This document shows, in pieces, positions 8,529 to 17,877 of a stretch of DNA of 64,000 nucleotides. This DNA comes from Clostridia bacterium. Lineage in GTDB: Bacteria; Bacillota; Clostridia; Christensenellales; CAG-138. The notes below the pieces were generated by a model. It was not told the origin of the DNA, made no database searches, and worked only from the letters and a program-made list of their open reading frames with translations. Numbering within the stretch: the stretch's first letter is position 1; the number at the start of each line of letters is the position of its first letter. The position numbers and the translations under genes were made by a program. The stretch spans positions 1 to 64,000 of the forward strand of contig QKAN01000216.1 in assembly GCA_003246365.1 (NCBI GenBank), read 5' to 3'.

Positions 8529-10405
8529 CAAAATTAGCGAATCGTAACGACCTGATCGAACTAAGAAAAGTTTGTGCGGGCGCGCTCGCCCTCGAAACCA
8601 AGCGTATTCTCGTTTGCGCGGGCACGGGCTGCGTTTCCAGCGGATCAATGGAAATATTCGCCCGTCTTAAAACCCTCATGGAAGAGCGCAACATTCCCGT
8701 TTCTGTGGAGTTGCAGGAAGAACCGCATGGCGAAAGCGTCGGACTCAAGGAGTGCGGCTGCCACGGGTTCTGCGAAATGGGGCCGCTTGTGCGCATTGAA
8801 CCGCAGGGATGGCTCTATACAAAGACGAAGCTGGAAGACTGCGAAGAGATCGTGGAGCGCACCGTTCTGCGCGGCGAGGCGATTGAACGCCTTGCATACC
8901 GCAAAAACGGCGTTGTTTATCCAAAACAGGAAGAGATTCCGTTTTATCAGAAACAGACCCGGCTCGTTCTGGAGCATTGCGGTCAGATCGACGCAACCAG
9001 CATCCGCGAATATCTCGGCATCGGCGGGTATTCCGCGCTGGAAAAAGCGCTCTTCGACCGCACGGCGGATGAAGTGATCGACGAGATCATGCGTTCCAAC
9101 CTGCGCGGACGCGGCGGCGGCGGATTTCCGACCGGACGGAAATGGGCGCAGGTGCGCCGCCAGAAGGAACCGCAGAAGTATATCGTATGCAACGGCGACG
9201 AGGGCGACCCCGGCGCGTTTATGGACCGCAGCGTGATGGAAGGCGACCCGCACCGCATGCTCGAAGGCATGATGATTGCGGGGCTTGCCTGCGGCGCGAG
9301 CGAGGGATATATCTACGTGCGCGCGGAATATCCGCTGGCGGTGAAACGTCTGCGTCGTGCCATTGCGCAGGCGCAAGAGCTGGGACTGCTTGGCGAGCAC
9401 ATTCTCGGCACGGATTTTTCGTTTACCATGCACATTGCGCGCGGCGCGGGCGCGTTCGTCTGCGGCGAAGGCAGCGCGCTGACCGCGTCGATCGAGGGCA
9501 AGCGCGGCATGCCGCGCGTGAAACCCCCGCGCACGGTGGAACACGGGCTTTTTGACAAGCCGACGGTGCTCAACAATGTGGAAACCTTCGCCAATGTTCC
9601 GCTGATCGTTAACCGCGGCGCGGACTGGTATTTAAGCATTGGGCCGGAAAACAGCCCCGGCACCAAGGCGTTTGCGCTTACAGGCAACATTGAAAACACG
9701 GGCCTGATCGAGGTACCGATGGGAACCACGCTGCGCGAGGTCATCTTTGATGTCGGCGGCGGCGTGCGCGACGGAAGAGCGTTCAAGGCGGTGCAGATCG
9801 GCGGCCCATCCGGCGGATGCCTGACGTCGGCGGACCTCGATCTGCCGCTTGACTTCGACTCGCTGAAAAAAGCGGGTGCGATGATCGGCTCCGGCGGACT
9901 TGTGGTGATGGACGACAGCACCTGTATGGTGGAAGTCGCGCGGTTTTTCATGCACTTTACGCAGAACGAATCCTGCGGAAAATGCGTGCCCTGCCGCGAA
10001 GGAACGAAACGGATGCTCGCGATTTTGGAGCGCATTGTCGAGGGCAAGGGCGAAGAGGGAGATATCGACCTCCTGCTGGAATTGGCGGACACGATTACGG
10101 CAACCGCGCTCTGCGGCCTCGGAAAATCCGCCGCGTCGCCGGTGGTCAGCACCATTCGCAGTTTTCGGGATGAATATGAAGCGCACATTCGGGAGAAACG
10201 CTGTCCCGCGGGCAGCTGCCAGAAACTCAAGCGCATCTGGATCGATCCCGCGCTCTGCAAAGGGTGCAGCAAGTGCGCGCGGAGCTGTCCGGTCAACGCA
10301 ATTTCAGGACAGATCAAGTCGCCGTATTCCATTGACCTGACTCGTTGTATCCGCTGCGGGTCGTGCATTGAAACCTGCGCGTTCCACGCGATACTGGAGG
10401 GCTGA
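8525..10405 (+). CDS. hydB: NADH-dependent [FeFe] hydrogenase subunit B (NuoF-like)
   Basis: A 626 aa flavoprotein. Order: an N-terminal [2Fe-2S] thioredoxin-like domain (CAGTGC, CGCHGFC; about 30-115), the NuoF FMN/NADH-binding core (LRGRGGGGFPTGRKW and the GDEGDPGAFMDR stretch), an SLBB region, the NuoF [4Fe-4S] motif (SCGKCVPCREG), and two C-terminal ferredoxin-type clusters (CKGCSKCARSCP, CIRCGSCIETC). This is the layout of bifurcating-type HydB. The start is the ATG overlapping the hydC stop; the longer track ORF runs back through hydC in another frame. Confidence 0.95.
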   Translation: MTKLANRNDLIELRKVCAGALALETKRILVCAGTGCVSSGSMEIFARLKTLMEERNIPVSVELQEEPHGESVGLKECGCHGFCEMGPLVRIEPQGWLYTKTKLEDCEEIVERTVLRGEAIERLAYRKNGVVYPKQEEIPFYQKQTRLVLEHCGQIDATSIREYLGIGGYSALEKALFDRTADEVIDEIMRSNLRGRGGGGFPTGRKWAQVRRQKEPQKYIVCNGDEGDPGAFMDRSVMEGDPHRMLEGMMIAGLACGASEGYIYVRAEYPLAVKRLRRAIAQAQELGLLGEHILGTDFSFTMHIARGAGAFVCGEGSALTASIEGKRGMPRVKPPRTVEHGLFDKPTVLNNVETFANVPLIVNRGADWYLSIGPENSPGTKAFALTGNIENTGLIEVPMGTTLREVIFDVGGGVRDGRAFKAVQIGGPSGGCLTSADLDLPLDFDSLKKAGAMIGSGGLVVMDDSTCMVEVARFFMHFTQNESCGKCVPCREGTKRMLAILERIVEGKGEEGDIDLLLELADTITATALCGLGKSAASPVVSTIRSFRDEYEAHIREKRCPAGSCQKLKRIWIDPALCKGCSKCARSCPVNAISGQIKSPYSIDLTRCIRCGSCIETCAFHAILEG

Positions 10406-10409
10406 AACC

Positions 10410-12113
10410 ATGGATCAGAAAGAATACATGATCGTTGACGGGATTCCCGTCGAAATCAACGGAGAAAAAAACCTGCTGGAGCTGATCCGCAAGATCGGCA
10501 TCAAGCTGCCTACGTTCTGCTATCATTCGGAACTCTCGGTCTACGGCGCGTGCCGTATGTGCATGGTGGAAACCGCGCGCGGCGATTTGGAAGCCGCCTG
10601 CTCCACACCGCCGAAAGCCGGCATGGAGATCAAGACCAATACCGAGCGCCTGCGCCGCTACCGCAAGAACATTCTCGAACTGCTGCTGGCAAACCATTGC
10701 CGGGACTGCACAACCTGCAAAAACAACGGGAAATGCAAGCTGCAGGATCTCGCGATGCGCTTCCATATTGAGGGTGTTCGCTTTCCCAACACGGCCTGCT
10801 CAGCAAAGCGGGACGATTCTTCGCTCTCCATTGAGCGGGACGCCGGAAAGTGCATTCTCTGCGGCGACTGCGTGCGCATGTGTAACGAAGTGCAGCATGT
10901 CGGCGCAATCGACTTTGCCTACCGCGGGTCCAAGATGGAGATCAGCACCGCGTTTGGCAAACCCATTTCGGAATCTCCCTGCGTCGGCTGCGGCCAGTGC
11001 GCCGCGGTGTGCCCGACGGGGGCCATCGTCGTTCGCGACAACGCGGATTCGGTCTGGCGCGCGCTGGATGCAAAGGATGTGAAGGTTACCGCGCAGATTG
11101 CTCCGGCGGTGCGCGTCGCACTCGGACGCGAACTGGGATTAAAAGACGGCGAAAACGGCATGGGCAAAATCGTCGCCGCGCTGCACCGCATGGGCTTTGA
11201 CGAAGTGTACGATACCTCCACCGGCGCGGACTTAACCGTGCTGGAGGAGAGCGAAGAACTGCTTGCGCATCTCGAGGGTGAATCGAACCTGCCGCTGTTC
11301 ACCTCCTGCTGCCCTGCCTGGGTGCAGTATTGCGAAATAACCTATCCGCAGCTGATGCAGCAGGTCTCCACCTGCCGCTCGCCGATGCAGATGTTTGCCG
11401 CGATCATCAAAGAGGAAGGCAAAAAATCCTCGCGCAAACAGTTTCATGTTGCGGTTATGCCATGTACGGCGAAAAAATTTGAAGCTGCAAGGCAAGAGTT
11501 TGCCGTAAACGGCGCGCCGGATGTAGACGTTGTGATCACAACGCAGGAACTCATCCGCATGATCAAAGAATCCGGCGTGGTGTTTGACGAGCTGGAACCG
11601 GAAGCGTTGGATATGCCGTTCGGACTTGCGTCCGGGGCGGGCGTAATCTTCGGCGTGTCCGGCGGCGTGACCGAGGCGGTGCTGCGGCGCATTTCGTCGG
11701 ACAAAACACGCGGTGGGCTGTATGCTCCGGCAATGGCTGGCGTGCGCGGTATGCAGGGCGTAAAAGAGGCAACGGTTCCGTACGCCGGAAGAGAAGTAAA
11801 AATCGCCGTTGTCAGCGGGCTCGGCAACGCGGACGCGCTGATTCAAAAAATACTCTCCGGAGAAGCAAAGTATGACTTTGTCGAGATCATGGCCTGTCCC
11901 GGCGGCTGCGTGAGCGGTGCGGGTCAGCCATATAGCTCGTCCGTCGCGCGGGAAGAGCGCGGCGCGGGACTATACGCAGCGGATCGGGTGTCCAGCGTTA
12001 AACGCTCGGAAGAAAACTCACTTGTCCAGTCGCTCTATGGCGATGTACTCAAGGGTCGCGTGCACGAACTGCTGCACGTGGAATACGGCAAACAGGGAGG
12101 ACACGGCAAATGA
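10410..12113 (+). CDS. hydA: [FeFe] hydrogenase catalytic subunit A
   Basis: A 567 aa catalytic subunit that reduces protons to H2. Order: a plant-type [2Fe-2S] domain (Cys 37, 48, 51, 64), a His-Cys [4Fe-4S] motif (HCRDCTTCKNNGKC), two [4Fe-4S] motifs (CILCGDCVRMC, CVGCGQCAAVC), the H-cluster domain and the small-subunit-like tail. H-cluster loops are intact: TSCCPAW near 298, MPCTAKKFE near 350, MACPGGC near 494, the last followed by VSGAGQP rather than the commoner GGGQP. GGAGG supports the start at 10410; the track ORF is 14 codons longer. It overlaps the next gene by ATGA. Confidence 0.96.
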   Translation: MDQKEYMIVDGIPVEINGEKNLLELIRKIGIKLPTFCYHSELSVYGACRMCMVETARGDLEAACSTPPKAGMEIKTNTERLRRYRKNILELLLANHCRDCTTCKNNGKCKLQDLAMRFHIEGVRFPNTACSAKRDDSSLSIERDAGKCILCGDCVRMCNEVQHVGAIDFAYRGSKMEISTAFGKPISESPCVGCGQCAAVCPTGAIVVRDNADSVWRALDAKDVKVTAQIAPAVRVALGRELGLKDGENGMGKIVAALHRMGFDEVYDTSTGADLTVLEESEELLAHLEGESNLPLFTSCCPAWVQYCEITYPQLMQQVSTCRSPMQMFAAIIKEEGKKSSRKQFHVAVMPCTAKKFEAARQEFAVNGAPDVDVVITTQELIRMIKESGVVFDELEPEALDMPFGLASGAGVIFGVSGGVTEAVLRRISSDKTRGGLYAPAMAGVRGMQGVKEATVPYAGREVKIAVVSGLGNADALIQKILSGEAKYDFVEIMACPGGCVSGAGQPYSSSVAREERGAGLYAADRVSSVKRSEENSLVQSLYGDVLKGRVHELLHVEYGKQGGHGK

Positions 12114-12373
12114 CAAATCTTTCGGTTTGCATCGGAAGCGCCTGCCATCTGAAAGGCGCGTATAATGTGATTTCCACATTTCAGCACTTGATTGAGGAGC
12201 ACGGACTGCACGAAAAAATCGCGTTTCAGGCGACGTTTTGTATGAAGGAGTGCCATAAACCAGGCGTCGGTATCTCCCTCAACGGCGAAAAGCGCGTGAT
12301 CGCCGCGGAAGACGCGCGCAGATTCTTCCAGGAAAGCGTTCTGACTGCTGTTCAGGCGGACGAAGCAAAATAA
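12110..12373 (+). CDS. Small [2Fe-2S] thioredoxin-fold ferredoxin-like protein (second copy)
   Basis: An 87 aa paralogue of the protein at 4726-4983: CIGSACHLKG near the N-terminus and FCMKECHKPG in the middle. It is translationally coupled to hydA (ATGA) and ends the operon before a strong terminator. The fold matches the [2Fe-2S] domain of NuoE. Function beyond electron carrying or redox sensing for the hydrogenase is not visible in the sequence. Confidence 0.85.
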   Translation: MTNLSVCIGSACHLKGAYNVISTFQHLIEEHGLHEKIAFQATFCMKECHKPGVGISLNGEKRVIAAEDARRFFQESVLTAVQADEAK

Positions 12374-12376
12374 GAA

Positions 12377-12424
12377 AAAAGCCCGCTGGCGCGGAATCGC
12401 GTTCGGCGGGCTTTTGGTTTTTAT
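12377..12424 (+). terminator. Terminator of the hydrogenase operon
   Basis: Stem aaaagcccgc / gcgggctttt with an inner cgcg-gaat-cgcg helix, then a T-rich tract. Confidence 0.85.
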
Positions 12425-12438
12425 ATGCGAAGTTCGGG

Positions 12439-13452
12439 TTATTCGCCTTTCATGTCGAGGACCTTCGTTTTCTGGTCGATAACTTCCATACTCAGCAGAA
12501 TCGATTCGCCGATAGCGGCGTCTATGTCGTCGTCCGTCACGCCCAGCGGCAGGCAGGCTTCCTCTTTTTCGATAAACAGGTTCTTTGTCTGCATCTTGAC
12601 AAACTTCGTCATCATCAATCCGCCTTCGGTTCCCTTCGAGCGGTGTTGTTTTTCAATCTGTTTTGCGCTCGCGGCAAACAGAAAATCGGGAATCGTGATG
12701 ATTTTCTTGTTCGGGAAACCCATGTATTTGTTCATGATGGCGATCATCTCTTTCCAGGTGAGATTAAACCAGCCAATCGGATAAGCGTTGCCGCCTTTTC
12801 CGCGCTCCAACGCGCCGGCGAACGCCTGGCCGACCTGATGAACGGTGACCATCGCGGTTCCACCGCGCGGATAGAGAACCGCGCCCTTCATGCCCAGCAG
12901 CATTTCCACAAGAAACACCCATACGGGTTTTCTGCCCTTTTGCGCGCCAAAGATATACGGCAGTTCCAGTATGGAAACGTCAAAGTGATCGTCTGCAAAC
13001 GAGAGCGCCATGTTTTCCTGATCGATGCGGCTTCGGATATAGGGGTGCCATCGGGTCAGCTCCATTTCGGGATATTTTTTGGCGAAATAGGAAAAGTAGC
13101 TGCCCGCGATTACCGCGTGCTTGACGCCGCTTTCTTTGGCGAGACGCAGCATGCGCTCAAGCGGCGTGATGTTATATTTTTTAAAAAAGTCGTAGATGGG
13201 GGAAGGACCTTCAATCCGCTCGTCCACACCAGCAGCAAAGATGAATCCATCCATACCTGTAAACGCCTGTCGCAGCTCGTCGTCCGTCATGTCGTTGCTG
13301 TTTTTCAGCGTTAGTGTCATTTCCGGCGGCAGGAGCGCGCCTTCCGGCAACGGCGGCAGCGCGATGGAATGCACGCTGTGTCCGCGGGAGATGAGCTCGC
13401 GCGCGGCCTGACTGCCCAACAGACCCGTTCCACCGATCATGAGTACCTTCAT
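12439..13452 (-). CDS. NAD-dependent epimerase/dehydratase family protein
   Basis: A 337 aa extended-SDR (Rossmann) protein. The N-terminal nucleotide motif is GGTGLLGSQ (MKVLMIGGTG). The YxxxK pair is not obvious, so catalysis is uncertain and an NmrA-like or atypical SDR role is possible. The start used here has AGGAGGT at the right distance; the track ORF is ten codons longer. The gene runs opposite to both neighbours and its end faces the hydrogenase terminator. Substrate unknown. Confidence 0.8.
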   Translation of the reverse strand: MKVLMIGGTGLLGSQAARELISRGHSVHSIALPPLPEGALLPPEMTLTLKNSNDMTDDELRQAFTGMDGFIFAAGVDERIEGPSPIYDFFKKYNITPLERMLRLAKESGVKHAVIAGSYFSYFAKKYPEMELTRWHPYIRSRIDQENMALSFADDHFDVSILELPYIFGAQKGRKPVWVFLVEMLLGMKGAVLYPRGGTAMVTVHQVGQAFAGALERGKGGNAYPIGWFNLTWKEMIAIMNKYMGFPNKKIITIPDFLFAASAKQIEKQHRSKGTEGGLMMTKFVKMQTKNLFIEKEEACLPLGVTDDDIDAAIGESILLSMEVIDQKTKVLDMKGE

Positions 13453-13645
13453 ATCGACACCTCCTGAATGTTTTCGATACAATGATTTTCGATATTATGA
13501 TTATATCAGATGAAACAGTATATTCAGCATCCATATCACACACTGTTGTAGCCGGGTGTGCGGCAGTATTGTATACTGGTAAGCGCGGCAAAAAACATGC
13601 TACAATATCGTTGATCATTATATAAGGAAAGACGGCGGCTCAAGC

Positions 13646-14020
13646 GTGAAGAAAAAGGACTTTTTTATTATCGGTGGCGTACTGCTGCTGGCGCTTCTTG
13701 CGTTTTTCGCGTCGCGCTTCTTCACGCCCGCTTCATCCGGCGCAACGGTGACAGTTTATGTTGGCGGCTCGGTCTATGCAAAAGTCAGTGCAAGCGATTA
13801 CCAGACCATCACGGTCGATCAGGGCGACGGTAAAGTGAATGTGGTCGTCATCGACGAGAACGGCGTGCGGATGGAATCTTCCACCTGTAAAAATCAGATT
13901 TGCGTGCATCATGGCACTATTGATCCGGACAACGTGGATGAACTGCTGCTTGACCACTGGATTATCTGCCTGCCAAACGGCGTATCCGTAGAGGTTACGA
14001 GCGCGGAGGACGGAGAATGA
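13646..14020 (+). CDS. NusG domain II-containing membrane-anchored protein
   Basis: A 124 aa protein starting at GTG. One N-terminal transmembrane segment (residues 6-26) is followed by an extracellular NusG domain II-like beta domain. CKNQICVHHG carries two conserved cysteines. It is the first gene of the NusG-II / Gx / ApbE cluster that recurs in clostridia. The next gene starts by ATGA overlap. The context points to an extracytoplasmic flavin or quinone-related electron transfer role, which is inference. Confidence 0.85.
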   Translation: MKKKDFFIIGGVLLLALLAFFASRFFTPASSGATVTVYVGGSVYAKVSASDYQTITVDQGDGKVNVVVIDENGVRMESSTCKNQICVHHGTIDPDNVDELLLDHWIICLPNGVSVEVTSAEDGE

Positions 14021-14571
14021 ACCGCCGCTGGAACGCATCCGCAATTGCAAAACTCGGGCTGTTAACCGCCGTTGCGCTCGTGCTGGGATACTTTGAGCAT
14101 CTGCTGCCGATTACGGGGATCCCTGGGGTCAAACTCGGCCTTGCCAACACGGTTCTTCTGTATGCGCTGTATCTGATTGATATTCCCAGCGCGATCCTGT
14201 TGATGTTTCTCAAGGTGGGGTTGAGCGGCTTGCTCTTCGGCGGCCCGGCTGCGATGCTGTATAGTTTTGCGGGCGGTGCCGCGAGCCTTGCGGTTATGAT
14301 TGCTGCGCGGCGCATGAAGAGCATAAGCGTCGTCGGTGTGAGCGTGCTTGGCGCGCTGACGCACAACGTTGCGCAGATGGTTCTCGCGTGTTTTGTGGTG
14401 CAGACCCGTGCGATCCTCGCGTATCTGCCGGTGCTGCTGCTTGCCGCGGCGGTAACCGGAACGCTGACGGGGCTGATTGCGCGCTATACGTTTCGCGGAC
14501 TGAACCCGAAATCAGCCGACGCGCGGGCGAACGGAAAAAGCGCAGAAAGCGGCGCAAAAAAGCGGGGTTAG
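14017..14571 (+). CDS. Gx transporter family / heptaprenyl diphosphate synthase component I-like membrane protein
   Basis: A 184 aa hydrophobic protein with about five transmembrane segments and the motif PGVKLGLANTV typical of Gx (HepI-like) proteins. The start codon overlaps the previous stop by ATGA. The C-terminus is a basic soluble tail. Family members resemble ECF-type substrate-binding subunits; a role in prenyl or flavin precursor handling with ApbE is inferred from the conserved neighbourhood. Confidence 0.85.
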   Translation: MNRRWNASAIAKLGLLTAVALVLGYFEHLLPITGIPGVKLGLANTVLLYALYLIDIPSAILLMFLKVGLSGLLFGGPAAMLYSFAGGAASLAVMIAARRMKSISVVGVSVLGALTHNVAQMVLACFVVQTRAILAYLPVLLLAAAVTGTLTGLIARYTFRGLNPKSADARANGKSAESGAKKRG

Positions 14572-14610
14572 ACTTGCGCAACTTTGAAAAACATGGAATA
14601 ATGCAAGCAT

Positions 14611-15717
14611 ATGTTATCGAACATTCAAACGGATAAAAAAGAGACGCTCCATTGGGGCAAAAAGACAAATAGAGTGATTCAAAAGATCAAACTTTTCGCG
14701 TTATGCGGCATATTGCTTTCGGGCATGCTGCTTTCCGGCTGTGCGATAGATCAATCGCCGAAACGCTACGAAACCGTGTTTCTGGACGTATTCGACACGG
14801 TGACTACGGTGATTCTGTATGATACCGACGAGAACAGCGCAAACGCGCGATTTGACGAGCTGCACGCGCTGCTGCTGGAATATCACCAGCTGTTCGACAT
14901 TTACCATGCCTACGACGGAATGAATAACCTTTACACCGTAAATCAAAACGCGGGGATTGCGCCGGTTTCGGTGGACGCCAGAATTCTCGATTTGATCGAG
15001 TACGCCAAAGAGATGGACACGCTGACCAACGGCAGAATGAACATTGCGATGGGCGGCGTGCTTGCGCTCTGGCAAAGTTACCGCGACGCGGGATTGGACG
15101 ATCCGGACAACGCCGCGCTGCCGCCGATGGAAGAGCTGGAAGCGGCAAATGCGCACGCGAACATCGACAGCATCATCGTTGACCGGACGGCGGGCACGTT
15201 ATATGTGTCCGACCCGGAAATGCAGATCGACGTCGGCGCGATCGCAAAGGGCTACGCTGCAGAGCAGGCTGTTGCGGCGATGAAAGCTGACGGCGTGAGC
15301 GAGATGCTTCTCAGCGTCGGTGGCAACGTTTGTTCCATCGGAACGCGTTTGGACGGAACCGGCTGGAAAGTCGGCATTCAGGACCCGTATTCGGACGGAA
15401 CAATGTGTGCCGTGCAGGTTGCGGGGCAGAGCGTGGTGACGAGCGGAACCTATGAGCGGTATTACACCGTTAACGGCGTTCGGTATCATCACATTATCGA
15501 TCCAGCGACGCTGATGCCTTCAACGTATTACGACTCGGTTACGGTGGTGTCCGAAAACTCCGCCCTAGCCGACGCGCTGACCACGGGACTGTTCTGCATG
15601 CCGTATGAAGAAGCGTCCGCGCTCGTGGAGTCGCTTTCCGGCGTGGAGGCGCTCTGGGTGCTTCCGGACGGGTCGCAGCGGCAGAGCAGCGGATTTTCCG
15701 CATATCTGGCGGAATAG
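14611..15717 (+). CDS. apbE: FAD:protein FMN transferase (ApbE lipoprotein)
   Basis: A 368 aa ApbE that covalently attaches FMN from FAD to threonines in target proteins outside the membrane. The signal peptide ends in a lipobox (LLSGC at about residue 48). The core has DTVTTV near the start, IDVGAIAKGYAAEQA, and HHIIDPATLMPS with the metal-binding site. The start is uncertain: the track ATG has no clear ribosome-binding site and a GTG 21 codons inside gives a more typical signal peptide. It is the third gene of the NusG-II/Gx/ApbE cluster. Confidence 0.92.
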   Translation: MLSNIQTDKKETLHWGKKTNRVIQKIKLFALCGILLSGMLLSGCAIDQSPKRYETVFLDVFDTVTTVILYDTDENSANARFDELHALLLEYHQLFDIYHAYDGMNNLYTVNQNAGIAPVSVDARILDLIEYAKEMDTLTNGRMNIAMGGVLALWQSYRDAGLDDPDNAALPPMEELEAANAHANIDSIIVDRTAGTLYVSDPEMQIDVGAIAKGYAAEQAVAAMKADGVSEMLLSVGGNVCSIGTRLDGTGWKVGIQDPYSDGTMCAVQVAGQSVVTSGTYERYYTVNGVRYHHIIDPATLMPSTYYDSVTVVSENSALADALTTGLFCMPYEEASALVESLSGVEALWVLPDGSQRQSSGFSAYLAE

Positions 15718-15770
15718 AGAGTAAGAAAATAAGTTTGAGATAGATAGACACACGAAAGGGGCATGATTGC

Positions 15771-17813
15771 ATGTACTGCACGCGCAAAGTAAACGAAGAC
15801 ATCACCTGGGTAGGAGGAAACGACCGGCGTCTCGCCATGTTTGAGGGCGTATATTCCATTCCGGACGGCGTATCCTACAACTCATATCTGATACTGGACG
15901 AAAAAACAATACTCTTCGATACGGTGGACAAAGCCGTTGGAAAAGTGTTTTTTGAAAATGTGGCGCACATCTTAAATGGGCGCAAGCTGGACTACGTTGT
16001 GGTGCAGCATATGGAGCCGGATCATTCCGCGACGCTGATGGATCTGCTCTGCCGCTACACGGACACCAAGATCGTCTGCACGAAAAAAACCAGCGAGATG
16101 ATTCAGCAGTTCTTTGCGGAAGATGTTACGGATCGCGCGATCATCGTAAAGGAAAACGACACGCTTTCGACCGGAAAACACGAGTTTCAGTTTATCATGG
16201 CGCCGATGGTGCACTGGCCCGAAGTTATGTTTACCTATGATAAAACCGACAAAGTCCTCTTTTCGGCGGACGCGTTCGGAACCTTTAACGCGCTCAACGG
16301 CGCGCTGTTTGCGGACGAACTGGACTTTTACAATACGCTGATAGGCGAAGCACGCCGCTATTATGCCAACATCATCGGCAAATACGGTCCGCAGGTGCAG
16401 TCCGCGCTGAAAAAGGCGATGGCGTTCGACATCAAGATGATCTGCCCCCTGCACGGGCCGGTACACCGAAGGGATTTTGCGTCATATATTGACAAATATC
16501 TGCGCTGGAGCAGTTATGAGGCAGAGGAAACGGGCGTTATGCTCGCATATGCCTCAATTTACGGCAACACGGAGAATACGGCGGAGATTCTTGCGAGCCG
16601 TCTGCGCGAACTGGGCGTCAAGGTCGAAATGTTCGACGTTTCCGTCGTCCCCATGTCCGAAATCGTTGCGGCAAGCTTCCGCTACAGCCATCTGGTTTTT
16701 GCGGCTACGACGTACAACGCGGGTATCTTCATCACGATGGAAGAGCTGATTCACGATCTTGTGCTGCACAACATTCAGAACAAGACGCTTGCGTTCATTG
16801 AAAACGGGTCCTGGGCGCCGGTGAGCGGAAAGCTCATGAAGGAAACGCTCGCACCGCTGAAAAACATGAATGTGCTGGAGCAGACGGTAAGCATCCGCTC
16901 CGCGCTGAAAGAAAGCCAGCTCAGCGAGGTAGATGCACTGGCGCAGGCGATTGCGGCGACGATGACGCTGCCGGAAAACAAAACCGTGCCCGCGGGCGAA
17001 ATCGACAACTCCGCGCTCTTTGCAATCAGCTATGGTTTGTTTGTGCTCACTGCAAAAGAAGGAGAGCGCGACAACGGCTGTATCATCAACACCGTGCTTC
17101 AGGCCACCAGCGCGCCGATTCGCGTGACTTTTACCGTAAACAAAGGCAACTTTACGCATGATATGGTTCTGAAAACGGGAATCTTCAATATCTCGATTCT
17201 TACCGAGAACTCAAAGTTTGACATCTATCAGCGCTTCGGCCTCAAGAGCGGCAGAGATACGGATAAGTTTGCGGACTTCACAGAATACAAGCGCAGCGCG
17301 AACAGCTTGACCTATGTCACCAGCGGCGTCAACGCGCTATTGAGCGGAAAGGTGATTGGTACGCTGGACTGCGGAACGCATACGCTGTTTTTAGCGGATG
17401 TGACGGAGGCGAGAAAACTCAGCAGCGAACCTTCCGTAACCTATGAGTATTACCGCGAAAACATAAAGCCGAAACCCGGCGCGGAAGCGCAGCAGAAAAA
17501 AGGCTGGCTCTGCACGGTCTGTGGATACATCTATGAGGGCGAAGTGCTTCCGCCGGACTTTATCTGCCCTGTTTGCAAACACGGTGCGGAGGTGTTCGTT
17601 CCGCTTTCGTCTGTCAGTGCGGATAAAAAGCCGGAGGCGGAGAAAAACGCGGAACCTGAAAAAGCGGCAGAGACGAAGCCCGCCGCATCCGGTAAAAAGA
17701 GATGGCGCTGTTCGGTCTGCGGATATATTTACGAGGGGGACGAGCTTCCGCCGGACTATATCTGCCCCGTTTGCAAGCACGGCGCGGAAGTGTTCGAATT
17801 GATCGAAGAATAA
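15771..17813 (+). CDS. Flavodiiron protein with flavin reductase and two rubredoxin domains
   Basis: A 680 aa multidomain O2/NO reductase. Order: metallo-beta-lactamase diiron domain (HMEPDHS near residue 79), flavodoxin domain (SIYGNTENTAE near 258), flavin-reductase-like domain (about 415-565), then two rubredoxin-like domains (CTVCGYIYEGEVLPPDFICPVC near 580; CSVCGYIYEGDELPPDYICPVC near 645) joined by an Ala/Lys/Glu-rich linker. The fusion can pass electrons from NAD(P)H to the diiron site with few separate carriers. The tandem rubredoxins are nearly identical, pointing to recent internal duplication. Likely role: oxidative or nitrosative stress protection in an anaerobe. Confidence 0.93.
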   Translation: MYCTRKVNEDITWVGGNDRRLAMFEGVYSIPDGVSYNSYLILDEKTILFDTVDKAVGKVFFENVAHILNGRKLDYVVVQHMEPDHSATLMDLLCRYTDTKIVCTKKTSEMIQQFFAEDVTDRAIIVKENDTLSTGKHEFQFIMAPMVHWPEVMFTYDKTDKVLFSADAFGTFNALNGALFADELDFYNTLIGEARRYYANIIGKYGPQVQSALKKAMAFDIKMICPLHGPVHRRDFASYIDKYLRWSSYEAEETGVMLAYASIYGNTENTAEILASRLRELGVKVEMFDVSVVPMSEIVAASFRYSHLVFAATTYNAGIFITMEELIHDLVLHNIQNKTLAFIENGSWAPVSGKLMKETLAPLKNMNVLEQTVSIRSALKESQLSEVDALAQAIAATMTLPENKTVPAGEIDNSALFAISYGLFVLTAKEGERDNGCIINTVLQATSAPIRVTFTVNKGNFTHDMVLKTGIFNISILTENSKFDIYQRFGLKSGRDTDKFADFTEYKRSANSLTYVTSGVNALLSGKVIGTLDCGTHTLFLADVTEARKLSSEPSVTYEYYRENIKPKPGAEAQQKKGWLCTVCGYIYEGEVLPPDFICPVCKHGAEVFVPLSSVSADKKPEAEKNAEPEKAAETKPAASGKKRWRCSVCGYIYEGDELPPDYICPVCKHGAEVFELIEE

Positions 17814-17826
17814 CTGCGATACACAT

Positions 17827-17856
17827 AAAAAGCACGGCAACAGCCGTGCTTTTTTG
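17827..17856. terminator. Bidirectional terminator
   Basis: A 12-bp stem (aaaaagcacggc / gccgtgcttttt) with loop aaca. T-runs on both strands serve the flavodiiron gene and the convergent peptidase gene. Confidence 0.9.
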
Positions 17857-17877
17857 TTGAGAAGAGAGAGGAAGAAT

